From Hyphomonadaceae bacterium (GTDB lineage: Bacteria; Pseudomonadota; Alphaproteobacteria; Caulobacterales; Aquidulcibacteraceae), in assembly GCA_022841905.1 (NCBI GenBank), contig JALHQO010000001.1, forward strand, positions 353,568 through 417,567: a stretch of 64,000 nt of DNA, given 5' to 3'. Positions within the stretch are counted from its first letter, which is position 1; each line of letters opens with the position of its first letter. Positions 17,576 through 25,947 of the stretch are shown piece after piece. The translations under genes were made by a program, and so were the position numbers. The notes below the pieces were generated by a model. That model had not been told where the DNA came from. It saw nothing but the letters and a program-made list of their open reading frames with translations, and made no database searches.

Positions 17576-17980
17576 ATGCGTGTGCAAGGACATAACGTGT
17601 TGGCGATCATCGCGGCGGCTATCGCGATCTGGGCCATTGGCTTTTTGATCTACGTCGTGCTGTTCCAGGCGCAGTGGATGGAATGGACCGGCATCACTGA
17701 AGCCGCCGTAGCTGAAGATGGCGGCGCGCGCATGCCGTTTATGATCGTAATGCCGTTCCTGACGGCGATCGGGCTTTCGATGATCGTGAAGTGGCGCAAT
17801 GCGTCCGGCTGGATGGCGGGGCTGATGACTGGCGCATTGGTTGCGGTGTTCATCACCATTGCTGGGCGCATGTACGGCTGGGTTTATTCGTTTGAACCGA
17901 CCGAGCTCTTTGGCCTCGACAGTGCGCATTTTCTGCTCAGTCACGCCGCAGCGGGCGCGATCCTAGCGGCATGGAAATAG
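17576..17980 (+). CDS. Small integral membrane protein, DUF1761-like
   Basis: A 134-residue protein with four hydrophobic segments (about 9-30, 55-73, 80-100, 114-133). The start at 17576 is preferred to an ATG six bases earlier because GGGAGGG (17562-17568) is then at proper spacing. N-terminal features (HNVLAIIAAAIAIWAIGFLIY, then a Trp/Gly rich loop) and length fit DUF1761, inner-membrane proteins of unknown function; a frameshifted relative lies at 38.9 kb. It lies between the palindromic element and surE, with 42 bases to the surE start. Family assignment is moderate. Confidence 0.7.
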   Translation: MRVQGHNVLAIIAAAIAIWAIGFLIYVVLFQAQWMEWTGITEAAVAEDGGARMPFMIVMPFLTAIGLSMIVKWRNASGWMAGLMTGALVAVFITIAGRMYGWVYSFEPTELFGLDSAHFLLSHAAAGAILAAWK

Positions 17981-18022
17981 CCTTGATCGACTCCCATGGC
18001 CGTTCGCGCTAAGCGGGCGCCC

Positions 18023-18808
18023 ATGCGCATTCTCTGCACCAATGACGACGGCATTCACGCAACCGGGCTCGCGGTCTTGGAAAAGATCGCGCGGACGTTT
18101 AGCGACGATGTCTGGGTGATTGCGCCGGAAGAGGAAAAATCCGGCGCATCGCGCGCACTGACGCTGACGGCGCCGATCCGCGTGCGCAAGGTGAGCGACA
18201 AGCGCTTTGCGGTGTCCGGCACGCCGACCGATTGCGTCTTGCTCGGCGTCGAGCATTTGATCGAAGGGGCTGCGCCCGATCTCGTGCTCTCCGGCGTCAA
18301 TCGTGGTCAGAATATCGCTGAGGACGTGACATTTTCCGGCACCATCGCCGCCGCCATGCAGGGCATGCAGCTTGGCATTCGCGCCATCGCGCTGTCGCAA
18401 GCGCGCGGCTTTCGCGGCGAGGAGGCGGCGATCCCATGGGAGACGGCGGAGACCTACGGCCCCGGCATTGTCGGCAAGCTCTTGGAAGTCGGTTGGCCGA
18501 AGGATGTGCTGATCAACATCAACTTTCCCGACGTGCCGCCCGATGAGGTCAAAGAGGTTGAGACAACGATCCAAGGCGTGCGCGATCAGCATGTGATCTA
18601 CGCCGACAAACGCACCGACCCGCGCGGCGGCGCGTATTTCTGGCTCGGCTTTCGGGGCAAGCTTTCCAATCCGCCCGAGGGCACCGATCTGCGCGCCATC
18701 TATGATGGCCGCATCTCGGTGACGCCGCTCCATATCGATCTCACGCACATGGAAACGGTGCACAAACTCAAGGGCGTGCTGGGCGGCGCGCCGCCGAAGA
18801 GCGGGTGA
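18023..18808 (+). CDS. surE: 5'/3'-nucleotidase SurE
   Basis: A 261-residue metal-dependent phosphatase that dephosphorylates nucleoside monophosphates and can act on short polyphosphate. The N-terminal signature [16 protein letters not shown] contains the metal-binding DD pair. [11 protein letters not shown] and [21 protein letters not shown] supply the other conserved active-site residues. ATG 18023 is chosen over one at 17996 because the protein family starts with the beta-strand leading to TNDDG. It is followed after 4 bases by pcm and then a LysM/LytM gene, the widespread surE-pcm-nlpD stress cluster. Confidence 0.95.
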   Translation: MRILCTNDDGIHATGLAVLEKIARTFSDDVWVIAPEEEKSGASRALTLTAPIRVRKVSDKRFAVSGTPTDCVLLGVEHLIEGAAPDLVLSGVNRGQNIAEDVTFSGTIAAAMQGMQLGIRAIALSQARGFRGEEAAIPWETAETYGPGIVGKLLEVGWPKDVLININFPDVPPDEVKEVETTIQGVRDQHVIYADKRTDPRGGAYFWLGFRGKLSNPPEGTDLRAIYDGRISVTPLHIDLTHMETVHKLKGVLGGAPPKSG

Positions 18809-18812
18809 TGCG

Positions 18813-19448
18813 GTGAACTTCGAGCGCCTCATGCGTTTCGTGCTTGAGATGCGCCAGGCCGGCGTCACCGATGCGCGCGCGCTGGCGGCGTTGGAGCGCA
18901 CGGCGCGCACGCATTATGCGCCGTCGCATCTGGAAGGGTTGGCGCTCGACGATGTCGGCCTGCCGCTGCCGCATGGGCAGACGATGACCAAGCCTTCGCT
19001 GATCGGCCGCGTGATCTCAGCGCTCGATGCGCAGCCGAACGATGTCGTGCTCGAAATCGGCACTGGCTCAGGTTTTCAGGCGGCGGCGCTGTCAGCGATG
19101 GCGCACAGGGTCATCACCATCGAACGCTGGCGCGATCTCGCAGCCGATGCCCGCGGTCGCTTCGGCACGGCGCGATTGATGCGGACATACGCGCATGTCG
19201 GCGATGGCTATGAGGGCTGGGGCGATGAAGCGCCGTACGATCGCATCGTCATCAACGTGGCGGTGGAAGATTTTCCGCCTGTGCTGGCGGACCAGTTGAA
19301 GCCCGGCGGCGTCATGCTGGCGCCGATTGGCGATGCGAGCGGACAGCGTTTGATCCGGCTACGCAACGGTGTGCGCGCGGATTTGGGGCCGGTGAAGTTC
19401 GCGGCGCTGGAACGCGGCGTCGAAGAGGGCGATCCGGCGCCGGTGTAA
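18813..19448 (+). CDS. pcm: Protein-L-isoaspartate O-methyltransferase
   Basis: A 211-residue SAM-dependent methyltransferase that repairs isoaspartyl residues in aged proteins. Visible motifs are PHGQTMTKPSLIGRVI (the family's substrate-binding start), SAM motif I VLEIGTGSGFQAAAL near residue 80, and YDRIVINVAVEDFP (motif II). The C-terminal LKPGGVMLAPIG is also typical. The start is GTG, directly after the surE stop. The cluster surE-pcm-LysM/M23 matches the conserved stationary-phase/stress arrangement. Confidence 0.94.
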   Translation: MNFERLMRFVLEMRQAGVTDARALAALERTARTHYAPSHLEGLALDDVGLPLPHGQTMTKPSLIGRVISALDAQPNDVVLEIGTGSGFQAAALSAMAHRVITIERWRDLAADARGRFGTARLMRTYAHVGDGYEGWGDEAPYDRIVINVAVEDFPPVLADQLKPGGVMLAPIGDASGQRLIRLRNGVRADLGPVKFAALERGVEEGDPAPV

Positions 19449-19486
19449 TTTGCGCACGGTGCTGATTCTGCTGGATGCTGGACGCG

Positions 19487-20515
19487 ATGTCGCGCGCCGC
19501 CCTGATCCTTGCGCTTTTGACCGGCGCTTGCGCGTCGGGCGCGGCCGCGCCGATTTCATACGGCGGGAGTGGCGGCGCCGCCTATGAGCCGCCACCGAAC
19601 CGAGGCTCCCGCGCGCCGATCGAGCGGCGCACTGAAACGCCGCCGCCCGCAACACCTGTCCGCGCGCCAGCGCCGCAAGAGCCGCCGCCAGATTGGGCCG
19701 ATGGCGAGGGGACGCCGCTTTCTACTTTCGCGTTGCAGCCCGGCGACGTGCAGCCGTTCGATCCCGCAAACCTGCCGACGACACACCGCGTCAGCGCCGA
19801 TGAGTCGCTCTATGACATCGCCACGCGCTATCAAGTGCCGCTGCGCGCGCTGATCGATCAGAACAATCTCGAACCGCCGTATGCGCTGAGCGCAGGCCGC
19901 GAATTGCGCTTGCCGCCGCCGCGCTTCCACACCGTCGCGCGGGGCGAAAACTTCTCCGAGATCGCACGGCGCTATAACGTTGATACGCGCTCGCTGGCGC
20001 TCCTGAACCGCATGCAGGCGCCGTATCAAGTGCGCCAAGGCGATCGCATAGTTCTGCCGGCAATGGCGCGCGCGATCGAAGTTGCGCCGCCGCCTGCGCC
20101 CACGCCGAGCCCAGTTGTCGCGCCGCTGCCGGTTGGCAGCGGCCAATTCGCTTGGCCGTTGCGCGGGGAGGTGGTGGCGCGCTTTGGAGCGCAGCCGAGC
20201 GGCGGGCGATTGGATGGGGTTGAGATCGCAGGCCGCGAGGGCGATGTGATCGCCGCGGCCGCTGACGGCGAGGTGGTCTATGCCGGCTCCGATCTGCCGT
20301 CCTACGGGACGCTGATCCTCGTCAGCCACGCCGACAATTACGTCACCGCCTATGCCTATGCGCGCCGTGCGCTGGTGCGCGAGGGCCAGCGCGTGCGCGC
20401 AGGCGAGAGAATTGCTGAACTGGGCCCCCGCGCCGAGGGCCGGCCACGGCTTTTGTTTCAGGTCCGTCGCGGCGCCGAGCCTGTCGATCCCGCGCCACTG
20501 ATGGCCGCGCCCTGA
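19487..20515 (+). CDS. NlpD-like lipoprotein: two LysM domains and a degenerate LytM (M23) domain
   Basis: A 342-residue lipoprotein (MSRAALILALLTGACAS, lipobox TGAC); an ATG 12 bases earlier is an alternative start. A Pro-rich linker leads to two LysM peptidoglycan-binding repeats (THRVSADESLYDIATRYQV and FHTVARGENFSEIARRYNV), then a LytM domain over roughly residues 215-340. Zinc ligands of active M23 peptidases are lost: the usual HxGxD reads LDGVEIA and the final HLHFE reads RLLFQ. As with E. coli NlpD and EnvC, it is therefore more likely an activator of amidases during division than an enzyme. Position after surE-pcm supports NlpD-type identity. Confidence 0.87.
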   Translation: MSRAALILALLTGACASGAAAPISYGGSGGAAYEPPPNRGSRAPIERRTETPPPATPVRAPAPQEPPPDWADGEGTPLSTFALQPGDVQPFDPANLPTTHRVSADESLYDIATRYQVPLRALIDQNNLEPPYALSAGRELRLPPPRFHTVARGENFSEIARRYNVDTRSLALLNRMQAPYQVRQGDRIVLPAMARAIEVAPPPAPTPSPVVAPLPVGSGQFAWPLRGEVVARFGAQPSGGRLDGVEIAGREGDVIAAAADGEVVYAGSDLPSYGTLILVSHADNYVTAYAYARRALVREGQRVRAGERIAELGPRAEGRPRLLFQVRRGAEPVDPAPLMAAP

Positions 20516-20553
20516 ACTGCGGCGAAACGGCGCGCAATGGCGGCGCGCGGCGA

Positions 20554-20581
20554 TTGCAACGGCGGGGGCGGACACTATAGT
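20554..20581 (+). promoter_or_regulatory. Candidate sigma70 promoter for yajC-secD-secF
   Basis: TTGCAA (20554-20559) and TATAGT (20576-20581) are separated by 16 bases and lie about 80 bases upstream of the yajC ATG. A short hairpin CGCGGA-GCCC-TCCGCG (20592-20607) would fall in the 5' leader. This is pattern recognition only; no start site is known. Confidence 0.5.
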
Positions 20582-20661
20582 CCCGGCCTTCCGCGGAGCC
20601 CTCCGCGACCCTATTCCTATGTGTCCGGACGGCGTGACCACGCCGCTTCTAGCGAGGATCA

Positions 20662-21012
20662 ATGTTCATCTCTAATGCATATGCGGCAGGCGCAGCCGGC
20701 GGCGGTGACTCGACCACCGCTCTCATCATGAATCTCGCGCCGATCGTTCTCGTCTTCTTGGTCATGTACTTCTTGCTGATCCGCCCGCAGCAGCAAGCGC
20801 GCAAGCGGCACTTGGAAATGATCACGGCGCTGAAGAAGAACGACATCATCGTCACCTCCGGCGGCTTGATCGGCAAGGTGCGGTCGATTGCCGACGACGA
20901 AGTGCGGGTTGAGCTGTCGCCTAACGTCGAGGTCCGCGTCGTGCGCGGCACCATCGCCGAGGTGCGCTCCAAGACCGACCCCGCGCCCGCCAACGATTCC
21001 AAGCCGGACTAA
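20662..21012 (+). CDS. yajC: Preprotein translocase subunit YajC
   Basis: A 116-residue single-span inner-membrane protein of the Sec-YidC holotranslocon. A helix at about residues 24-45 (IVLVFLVMYFLLIRPQQQARKRH) is followed by the signature LKKNDIIVTSGGLIGKV and a small C-terminal beta domain. It is 5 bases upstream of secD in the standard yajC-secD-secF order. Confidence 0.95.
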   Translation: MFISNAYAAGAAGGGDSTTALIMNLAPIVLVFLVMYFLLIRPQQQARKRHLEMITALKKNDIIVTSGGLIGKVRSIADDEVRVELSPNVEVRVVRGTIAEVRSKTDPAPANDSKPD

Positions 21013-21017
21013 AACCC

Positions 21018-22616
21018 ATGCTGCAAGTCGCGCGCTGGCGCATCATCCTGGTCGCGGTCGTGACCGCGATGGGGATCGCATTCGCCTTTCCCAATTTCGT
21101 GCCGGAGCGCTTGCGCAACAGCATTCCCGATTTCCTGCCCAGCCAGGGGATCAATCTGGGGCTCGACTTGCGCGGCGGCTCGCAGTTGTTGCTGGAAGTC
21201 GATATCGATAGCCTGCGCGCCCAGCAGCTCGACAATGTCGCAGATCAGATGGCCGCCGCCTTGCGCGACGCCGATCCGCAGATCCGCTTCACCGGTCGCG
21301 GCGTCGTGGGCGACACTGCCCGTATCCGCTTGATCGATCCCACACAAATGGAGCGCGCCCGCACCGCGTTGCGCGCCATCGCGGTGTCGCCCACCGGTGG
21401 CACCGACCCGATCTACGCCTACACGGAATCAGCCGATGGACTGATCGAAGCGCGCATCAACGAGCAGCACATGCGCGCGCTCAGCCGCCAAGCGGCGCAG
21501 CAATCGATCGAAATCATCCGCCGCCGCATCGACCCGACCGGCACCAGCGAAGTCTCGATCGTGCGTCAGGGCGATCAACGCATCGTCGTGCAAGCGCCGG
21601 GCGTCTCCGATCCTGAACAGCTGAAAGAGCGCATCGGCCAGACCGCTCTGATGACGTTCCATCTCGTGCGCGAAGTCTCGCCCGAGGAAGCCGCGGGCGG
21701 AATCTTGCCGCCGGGCACGATGGTCGCCGGCCCGTACGGCACGATCGGCCAGGGTAGCGAAGTGGTTGAGCGCCGCGCGCGTCTCACCGGCGAGCACCTC
21801 GTGCGCGCCAACGTCAACACGGACCCGCAAACCAGCGAGTTCGTCATGGGCTTTCAGCTCGACAGCACAGGCGCGCGCATCTTCTGTCGCATCACGCGCG
21901 AATACACCAACCAACGCTTCGCCATTCTGCTCGACAATCAGGTGCTCACGGCGCCGCGCATCAACGAACCGATCTGCGGCGGGCAGGGGCAAATCTCGGG
22001 CAACTTCACCGCGCAGTCTGCCAGCGAACTGGCGCTGATGCTGAACGCCGGCGCGCTGCCCGCGCCGCTCACCGTGATCGACGAACGCACCGTTGACGCA
22101 AGCCTCGGCCAAGACTCGATTGAGTCCGGCGCCCGCGCCTCGGCCGTCGCCGGCCTGGTCACGTTCGTGTTCATGATCCTCGCCTACGGCGTGTTCGGCA
22201 TTTTCGCGTGCTTAGCCCTCATCGTGAACTTCACTTTGATCATCGGGGCGATGTCGATGATCGGCGCGGCGTTGACGCTGCCCGGCATCGCCGGCCTCAT
22301 CCTCACCATCGCCATGGCGGTCGACGCCAACGTGCTGATCTATGAGCGCATGCGCGAAGAGGCGGCGACGGGGCGAAGTCCAGCGCTCAGTATCGATGCC
22401 GGCTTCAACCGCGCGATGATCACGATTTTCGACGCCAACCTGACGACGATCCTGGCCGCCATGATCCTCTTCCAGTTTGGCGCGGGGCCCGTGCGCGGCT
22501 TTGCCTGGACGCTGTCGATCGGCGTCATCACCTCAGTGTTCACCGCCGTGCTGGTGACGCAAATTCTTGTGGCTTGGTGGTTCCGTATCGCCAGGCCCAA
22601 GACCATGCCGATTTAA
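21018..22616 (+). CDS. secD: Protein translocase subunit SecD
   Basis: A 532-residue RND-family component that uses the proton gradient to pull exported proteins across the inner membrane. The first helix lies at residues ~6-24 and is followed by LGLDLRGGSQLLLEVD (motif D1). The large periplasmic P1/head domain contains RRRIDPTGTSEVSIVRQG. Five C-terminal helices end with the conserved AMAVDANVLIYERMREE. Length fits the family. secF follows after 13 bases. Confidence 0.96.
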   Translation: MLQVARWRIILVAVVTAMGIAFAFPNFVPERLRNSIPDFLPSQGINLGLDLRGGSQLLLEVDIDSLRAQQLDNVADQMAAALRDADPQIRFTGRGVVGDTARIRLIDPTQMERARTALRAIAVSPTGGTDPIYAYTESADGLIEARINEQHMRALSRQAAQQSIEIIRRRIDPTGTSEVSIVRQGDQRIVVQAPGVSDPEQLKERIGQTALMTFHLVREVSPEEAAGGILPPGTMVAGPYGTIGQGSEVVERRARLTGEHLVRANVNTDPQTSEFVMGFQLDSTGARIFCRITREYTNQRFAILLDNQVLTAPRINEPICGGQGQISGNFTAQSASELALMLNAGALPAPLTVIDERTVDASLGQDSIESGARASAVAGLVTFVFMILAYGVFGIFACLALIVNFTLIIGAMSMIGAALTLPGIAGLILTIAMAVDANVLIYERMREEAATGRSPALSIDAGFNRAMITIFDANLTTILAAMILFQFGAGPVRGFAWTLSIGVITSVFTAVLVTQILVAWWFRIARPKTMPI

Positions 22617-22629
22617 GGGGAACGAGACC

Positions 22630-23676
22630 ATGGCTTCTTCCTGGTGGCCCTTGATCCGGCTTTTGCCGAAGAAAACAAACCTCACTTACGTGAAGTTCGC
22701 GGGCTTCGCCGCGTTCGTCTCGATCGCGCTTTGCGTCGCATCGCTGGTGTCGATCTTCACCGGTGGTCTGCGCGAAAATCCGATCGAAGTTTATCAGCAG
22801 GCCGAGGGCAGTCCGGTCGCGCGTTTCGGCGCGATCATGGAGCACGGCTTCAACCTTGGCATCGATTTCCGGGGCGGCACCTCGATGCTGATCGAAGCGC
22901 CGAACCCGATTGATCAAGAAGCGCTGCGCGCCTTGGGCAATAGCGCGCAAGAAGGCGATGTCGAAGTGCAAGGCACGACGTGCCGGCCTGCAAACGCGCC
23001 TCCTTATTGCGCCATCCTGAATTTCGAAACGTCGCCAAATCAGTCCGCCACGGTCGAAGAAATCCGTCGCGGACTGCCAACCGTCGCGGAAGGCGCGCGC
23101 ATCACCAACGTCGACGCCGTCAGCGCCAAGGTCTCCGAAGAACTGTTCTCCGGCGGTCTCATGGCGCTTGGCTTGGCCATGTTGCTGATGATGATCTACA
23201 TCTGGTTCCGCTTCGAATGGCAATTCGGCGTCGGCGCTATGTTGGGCCTCTTGCACGACGTCATCCTGACGCTCGGCATTTTCTCGTTCTTCCGCATCGA
23301 GTTCACGCTGACCATCATCGCGGCGCTGCTGACCATTATCGGCTACGGCATCAACGACACCGTGGTCGTCTTCGACCGCCTGCGCGAGAATTTGCGCAAG
23401 TATAAGAAAATGCCGCTCGGCCAGTTGATCGATCTTTCCCTAAACGAAACGCTTTCGCGCACGATCATCACCGGCTGCACGGCGATCTTTGCGCTGATCG
23501 GATTGCTTTTCCTGGGCGGAGAAGCGCTTTCGGGCTTCGCGATCGCCATGCTGTTCGGCATTATCTGCGGAACATATTCGTCGCTCTACGTCGCGGCGCC
23601 GGTCATCCTGCTGTGGGGTGTGCGGCGCGGACGTGAAGGCGGCGAAGCGCGCGCAGCGCCGCAGCCCGCTCGCTAG
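22630..23676 (+). CDS. secF: Protein translocase subunit SecF
   Basis: A 348-residue partner of SecD. ATG 22630 is chosen: AGGGGAACG upstream gives a good ribosome site, and an upstream in-frame ATG would overlap secD. The first helix (FAAFVSIALCVASLVSIF) precedes NLGIDFRGGTSMLIEAPN, and GYGINDTVVVFDRLRENLRK is the family's D4 signature. Six helices are predicted in all. The C-terminal tail is short, charged and Arg/Ala rich. Confidence 0.96.
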   Translation: MASSWWPLIRLLPKKTNLTYVKFAGFAAFVSIALCVASLVSIFTGGLRENPIEVYQQAEGSPVARFGAIMEHGFNLGIDFRGGTSMLIEAPNPIDQEALRALGNSAQEGDVEVQGTTCRPANAPPYCAILNFETSPNQSATVEEIRRGLPTVAEGARITNVDAVSAKVSEELFSGGLMALGLAMLLMMIYIWFRFEWQFGVGAMLGLLHDVILTLGIFSFFRIEFTLTIIAALLTIIGYGINDTVVVFDRLRENLRKYKKMPLGQLIDLSLNETLSRTIITGCTAIFALIGLLFLGGEALSGFAIAMLFGIICGTYSSLYVAAPVILLWGVRRGREGGEARAAPQPAR

Positions 23677-23714
23677 GCTGTCGCGTTTCCCGCGTGGGCT
23701 GAAGGGGAGAGCAC

Positions 23715-24344
23715 ATGGCTGTGTTTTTGAGCAATCTGCGCTACGTGGCGTGGACCGCGCTAGCGGTCGGCGTTCTGATGCTGATTTATTTCGCGATGGG
23801 CGTCGCAGGCTATCCGTTCGGCGACCGCGTCTTCTGGGAAGCGGCGCTGCGCTGGAGCCATGTGCTCGTCGGCATTATGTGGATCGGCCATCTCTACTAT
23901 TTCAACTTCACGCAAATCCCGAACATGCCGAAGATTCCGGATGAGCAGAAACCCGCCGTCACCAAAGTGATCGCGCCGGCTGCGCTCTATTGGTTTCGCT
24001 GGGGCGCGGCGCTGACGGTGCTCACCGGGCTCTTGCTGGCGTGGAATCAGAACTATCTGCTGGAAGCGCTGACGCTCGGCGGCGCCAGCGATCCGAGCTT
24101 CGCTGCGCCCAAACACATTCTGATCGGCATCGGCATGTGGCTGGCGCTCATCATGGCGTTCAATGTCTGGTTCATCATCTGGCCGAACCAGCAGAAGGCG
24201 CTGAATATCGGCAACAAGTATCCCGACCTCGACGCCGCCACGAAAGCCGCGTCAGGCAAAACCGCGATGCTGTTCTCGCGCACCAACACGTTCCTCTCTG
24301 TGCCGATGCTGGTCGCGATGACTGGGGCGAGCACGTTGTTCTAG
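23715..24344 (+). CDS. PuuD-like membrane protein (urate hydroxylase membrane domain family)
   Basis: A 209-residue integral membrane protein with about five hydrophobic helices and conserved membrane His and Trp residues (RWSHVLVGIMWIGHLYYFNF). It matches the membrane domain of proteins annotated as urate hydroxylase PuuD (DUF989). True PuuD has an additional C-terminal cytochrome c domain; that is absent here (no CxxCH). No purine catabolism genes are nearby. It is therefore better called a PuuD-like stand-alone membrane domain, possibly haem-binding; urate oxidation is unsupported. It begins 38 bases after secF behind GAAGGGGAG and is probably cotranscribed with it. Confidence 0.75.
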   Translation: MAVFLSNLRYVAWTALAVGVLMLIYFAMGVAGYPFGDRVFWEAALRWSHVLVGIMWIGHLYYFNFTQIPNMPKIPDEQKPAVTKVIAPAALYWFRWGAALTVLTGLLLAWNQNYLLEALTLGGASDPSFAAPKHILIGIGMWLALIMAFNVWFIIWPNQQKALNIGNKYPDLDAATKAASGKTAMLFSRTNTFLSVPMLVAMTGASTLF

Positions 24345-24440
24345 GGATTGGGTTCTGGGGACCAGGGATTAGGGCGCGTGGCCGTTTGGGCGCGCCCTTT
24401 TCTGTTGCAACCCGATCTCCAATCCCTAATCCCCAATCCC
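24344..24440. repeat. Intergenic inverted repeat with GGGATTAGGG/GGGATTGGG units
   Basis: The entire gap between the PuuD-like gene and the next CDS is palindromic. GGGATTGGG (24344-24352) pairs with CCCAATCCC (24432-24440), and GGGATTAGGG (24365-24374) pairs perfectly with CCCTAATCCC (24424-24433). A GC-rich GGGCGCG/CGCGCCC pair lies inside. The right arm abuts the GTG start of the downstream gene. It resembles the element at 35.5 kb in design (GGGAYTAGGG units), so both may belong to one interspersed family. Confidence 0.65.
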
Positions 24441-25175
24441 GTGGAAACGCTTTCTGACACCGTTCGCCGCGTTGACGAAGATCGCTGGCTTGCCAGCCGC
24501 TTCGCGCCGGCTGATGTGCGTCAACGGCTTATCGCGCTCTACGCGGTGAACTACGAAATCGCCCGCACGGCGGAGACAGTGCGTGCAGCGCCGTTGGGCG
24601 ATATTCGTCTGGCGTGGTGGCGCGAAGGGCTGGATGAAATTCATGCCGGCAAATCGCCGCGCGCGCATCCGGCGCTTGAAGCGTATGCCGCCGCGCATCG
24701 GACGTCGCCTTATCTCGAGGCCTCGTGGTCCGCGTTGATCGAGGCGCGCGGCGCCGATTTCGAACTCGCACCGTTCGAGAGCCTGGATGCGATCATCCGT
24801 TATGTCGATCAGACAGCAGGATCGCTGATGCAGAGCGCGATCGCCGTCTGCGACGCACAGTTTCAGGCGCCGGCCTTCGTCACGTCAGCGGCGCGAGCAT
24901 GGGGTTTGACCGGACTTTTGCGCGCAGCGCCTGTGTGGGCGGCGCGTGGCAGAACGTTGTTGCCGGCAGGTTCGAGCGCGGAAGATCTGCGCATTGTTGT
25001 GCGTGCTGCTTATGCCGAGGCGCATGAGGTGGCGCGCGATTTGCCGGCGCGGGTCTTTCCAGCGGTGGGGTATGTCGCGCTCACGCCGCGCTATCTGAGT
25101 GCTTCTGCTAATCCGCCATCTTTGATCGAGCGTCAGCTTCGCCTGATCGTCGCATCGGCGACGGGCAGGCTCTAG
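24441..25175 (+). CDS. Squalene/phytoene synthase family protein, NDUFAF6-like
   Basis: A 244-residue all-helical protein of the trans-isoprenyl synthase superfamily. The start is GTG at 24441 (VETLSDTVRRVDEDRW), the first start after the intergenic palindrome. The first Asp-rich motif of genuine synthases is replaced by NYEIARTAE, and the segment ALYAVNYEIARTAETVR..IRLAWWREGLDEI is very like NDUFAF6, the mitochondrial complex I assembly factor. It is therefore probably a non-catalytic assembly factor rather than a phytoene or squalene synthase. The position downstream of secDF is, as I recall, shared by other alphaproteobacteria. It is convergent with the DsbA-like gene (4-base overlap). Confidence 0.75.
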   Translation: METLSDTVRRVDEDRWLASRFAPADVRQRLIALYAVNYEIARTAETVRAAPLGDIRLAWWREGLDEIHAGKSPRAHPALEAYAAAHRTSPYLEASWSALIEARGADFELAPFESLDAIIRYVDQTAGSLMQSAIAVCDAQFQAPAFVTSAARAWGLTGLLRAAPVWAARGRTLLPAGSSAEDLRIVVRAAYAEAHEVARDLPARVFPAVGYVALTPRYLSASANPPSLIERQLRLIVASATGRL

Positions 25176-25888
25176 CGCGCCCGCGCTTCGCGGACTTCGC
25201 GCGTCACTTCGCGCAGGCGGGCGTCGAGACGGGCGCGGTCGAAGCCGGCGATCATTTCGCCGTTGATCAGGAAGAGCGGGGTCGCTGTGTTGTCGAGATC
25301 GATGGCGAGGGCGCGATTGTCTTGCAGCAATTGCGTGACCGTCTCGCTCTCCATCGCCCGGCGCATGCGCGGCACATCGATGCCGGATTCGCGCGCAATC
25401 TGGTCTATGCGCGCGGAATTAAGATCGCCTCGAAACGCCATGAGCGCTTGGTGAAACTGCCAGTAGCGGCCCTGCGGCATCGCCGCAATCGCGGCGCGCG
25501 AGGCTTGCATCGATTCCGCCGAGAGGATGGGAAACTCTTTCAGCACGATGCGCACGTCGCGGCGCGTGCGCGAAATGTCGGATACCCATTCGAGCGCCGC
25601 GTGGCAATAGCCGCAGCGATAGTCGAAAAATTCCACGATCACGATCGGCGCATCTGCGGGCCCGATGCTGAAATCGCGCGGGTCGGATTTGGCGCGCTGC
25701 CAGCGCTCGCTCTGAGCCCGCTCAGCCAGCGAATCCAACGCTTCTCGCAAGACGTCGGGATTGTTGACCAGATACTCGCGCACGACAGCGCGGATTTCGG
25801 CTTGCTCCTGCGCATTAAAGGTCTGCGCCGAGGCGGGCAGCACGAAAGCGAACAGCGCCAGTAAAGCGGCATAGATCCAGCGCGCCAT
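25172..25888 (-). CDS. Periplasmic DsbA-family thiol-disulfide oxidoreductase
   Basis: A 238-residue secreted thioredoxin-fold protein. ATG 25888 is preferred over 25897 because GAGGAG is then at proper spacing. The signal peptide ends at ASAQ; a helical N-terminal segment (EIRAVVREYLVNNPDVLREAL) precedes the thioredoxin fold, with active-site CGYC in VEFFDYRCGYCHAAL and the cis-Pro region NTATPLFLING. This layout is the ScsC/BdbD-like DsbA subgroup. It likely oxidises or isomerises disulfides in exported proteins. It is followed upstream on the same strand by the M48 protease gene. Confidence 0.9.
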   Translation of the reverse strand: MARWIYAALLALFAFVLPASAQTFNAQEQAEIRAVVREYLVNNPDVLREALDSLAERAQSERWQRAKSDPRDFSIGPADAPIVIVEFFDYRCGYCHAALEWVSDISRTRRDVRIVLKEFPILSAESMQASRAAIAAMPQGRYWQFHQALMAFRGDLNSARIDQIARESGIDVPRMRRAMESETVTQLLQDNRALAIDLDNTATPLFLINGEMIAGFDRARLDARLREVTREVREARAR

Positions 25889-25947
25889 CAGCGGCATCTC
25901 CTCATTCGAAGCCGCTCACATGGCCGTTTTTAGGCGCCTCGGCAAGC

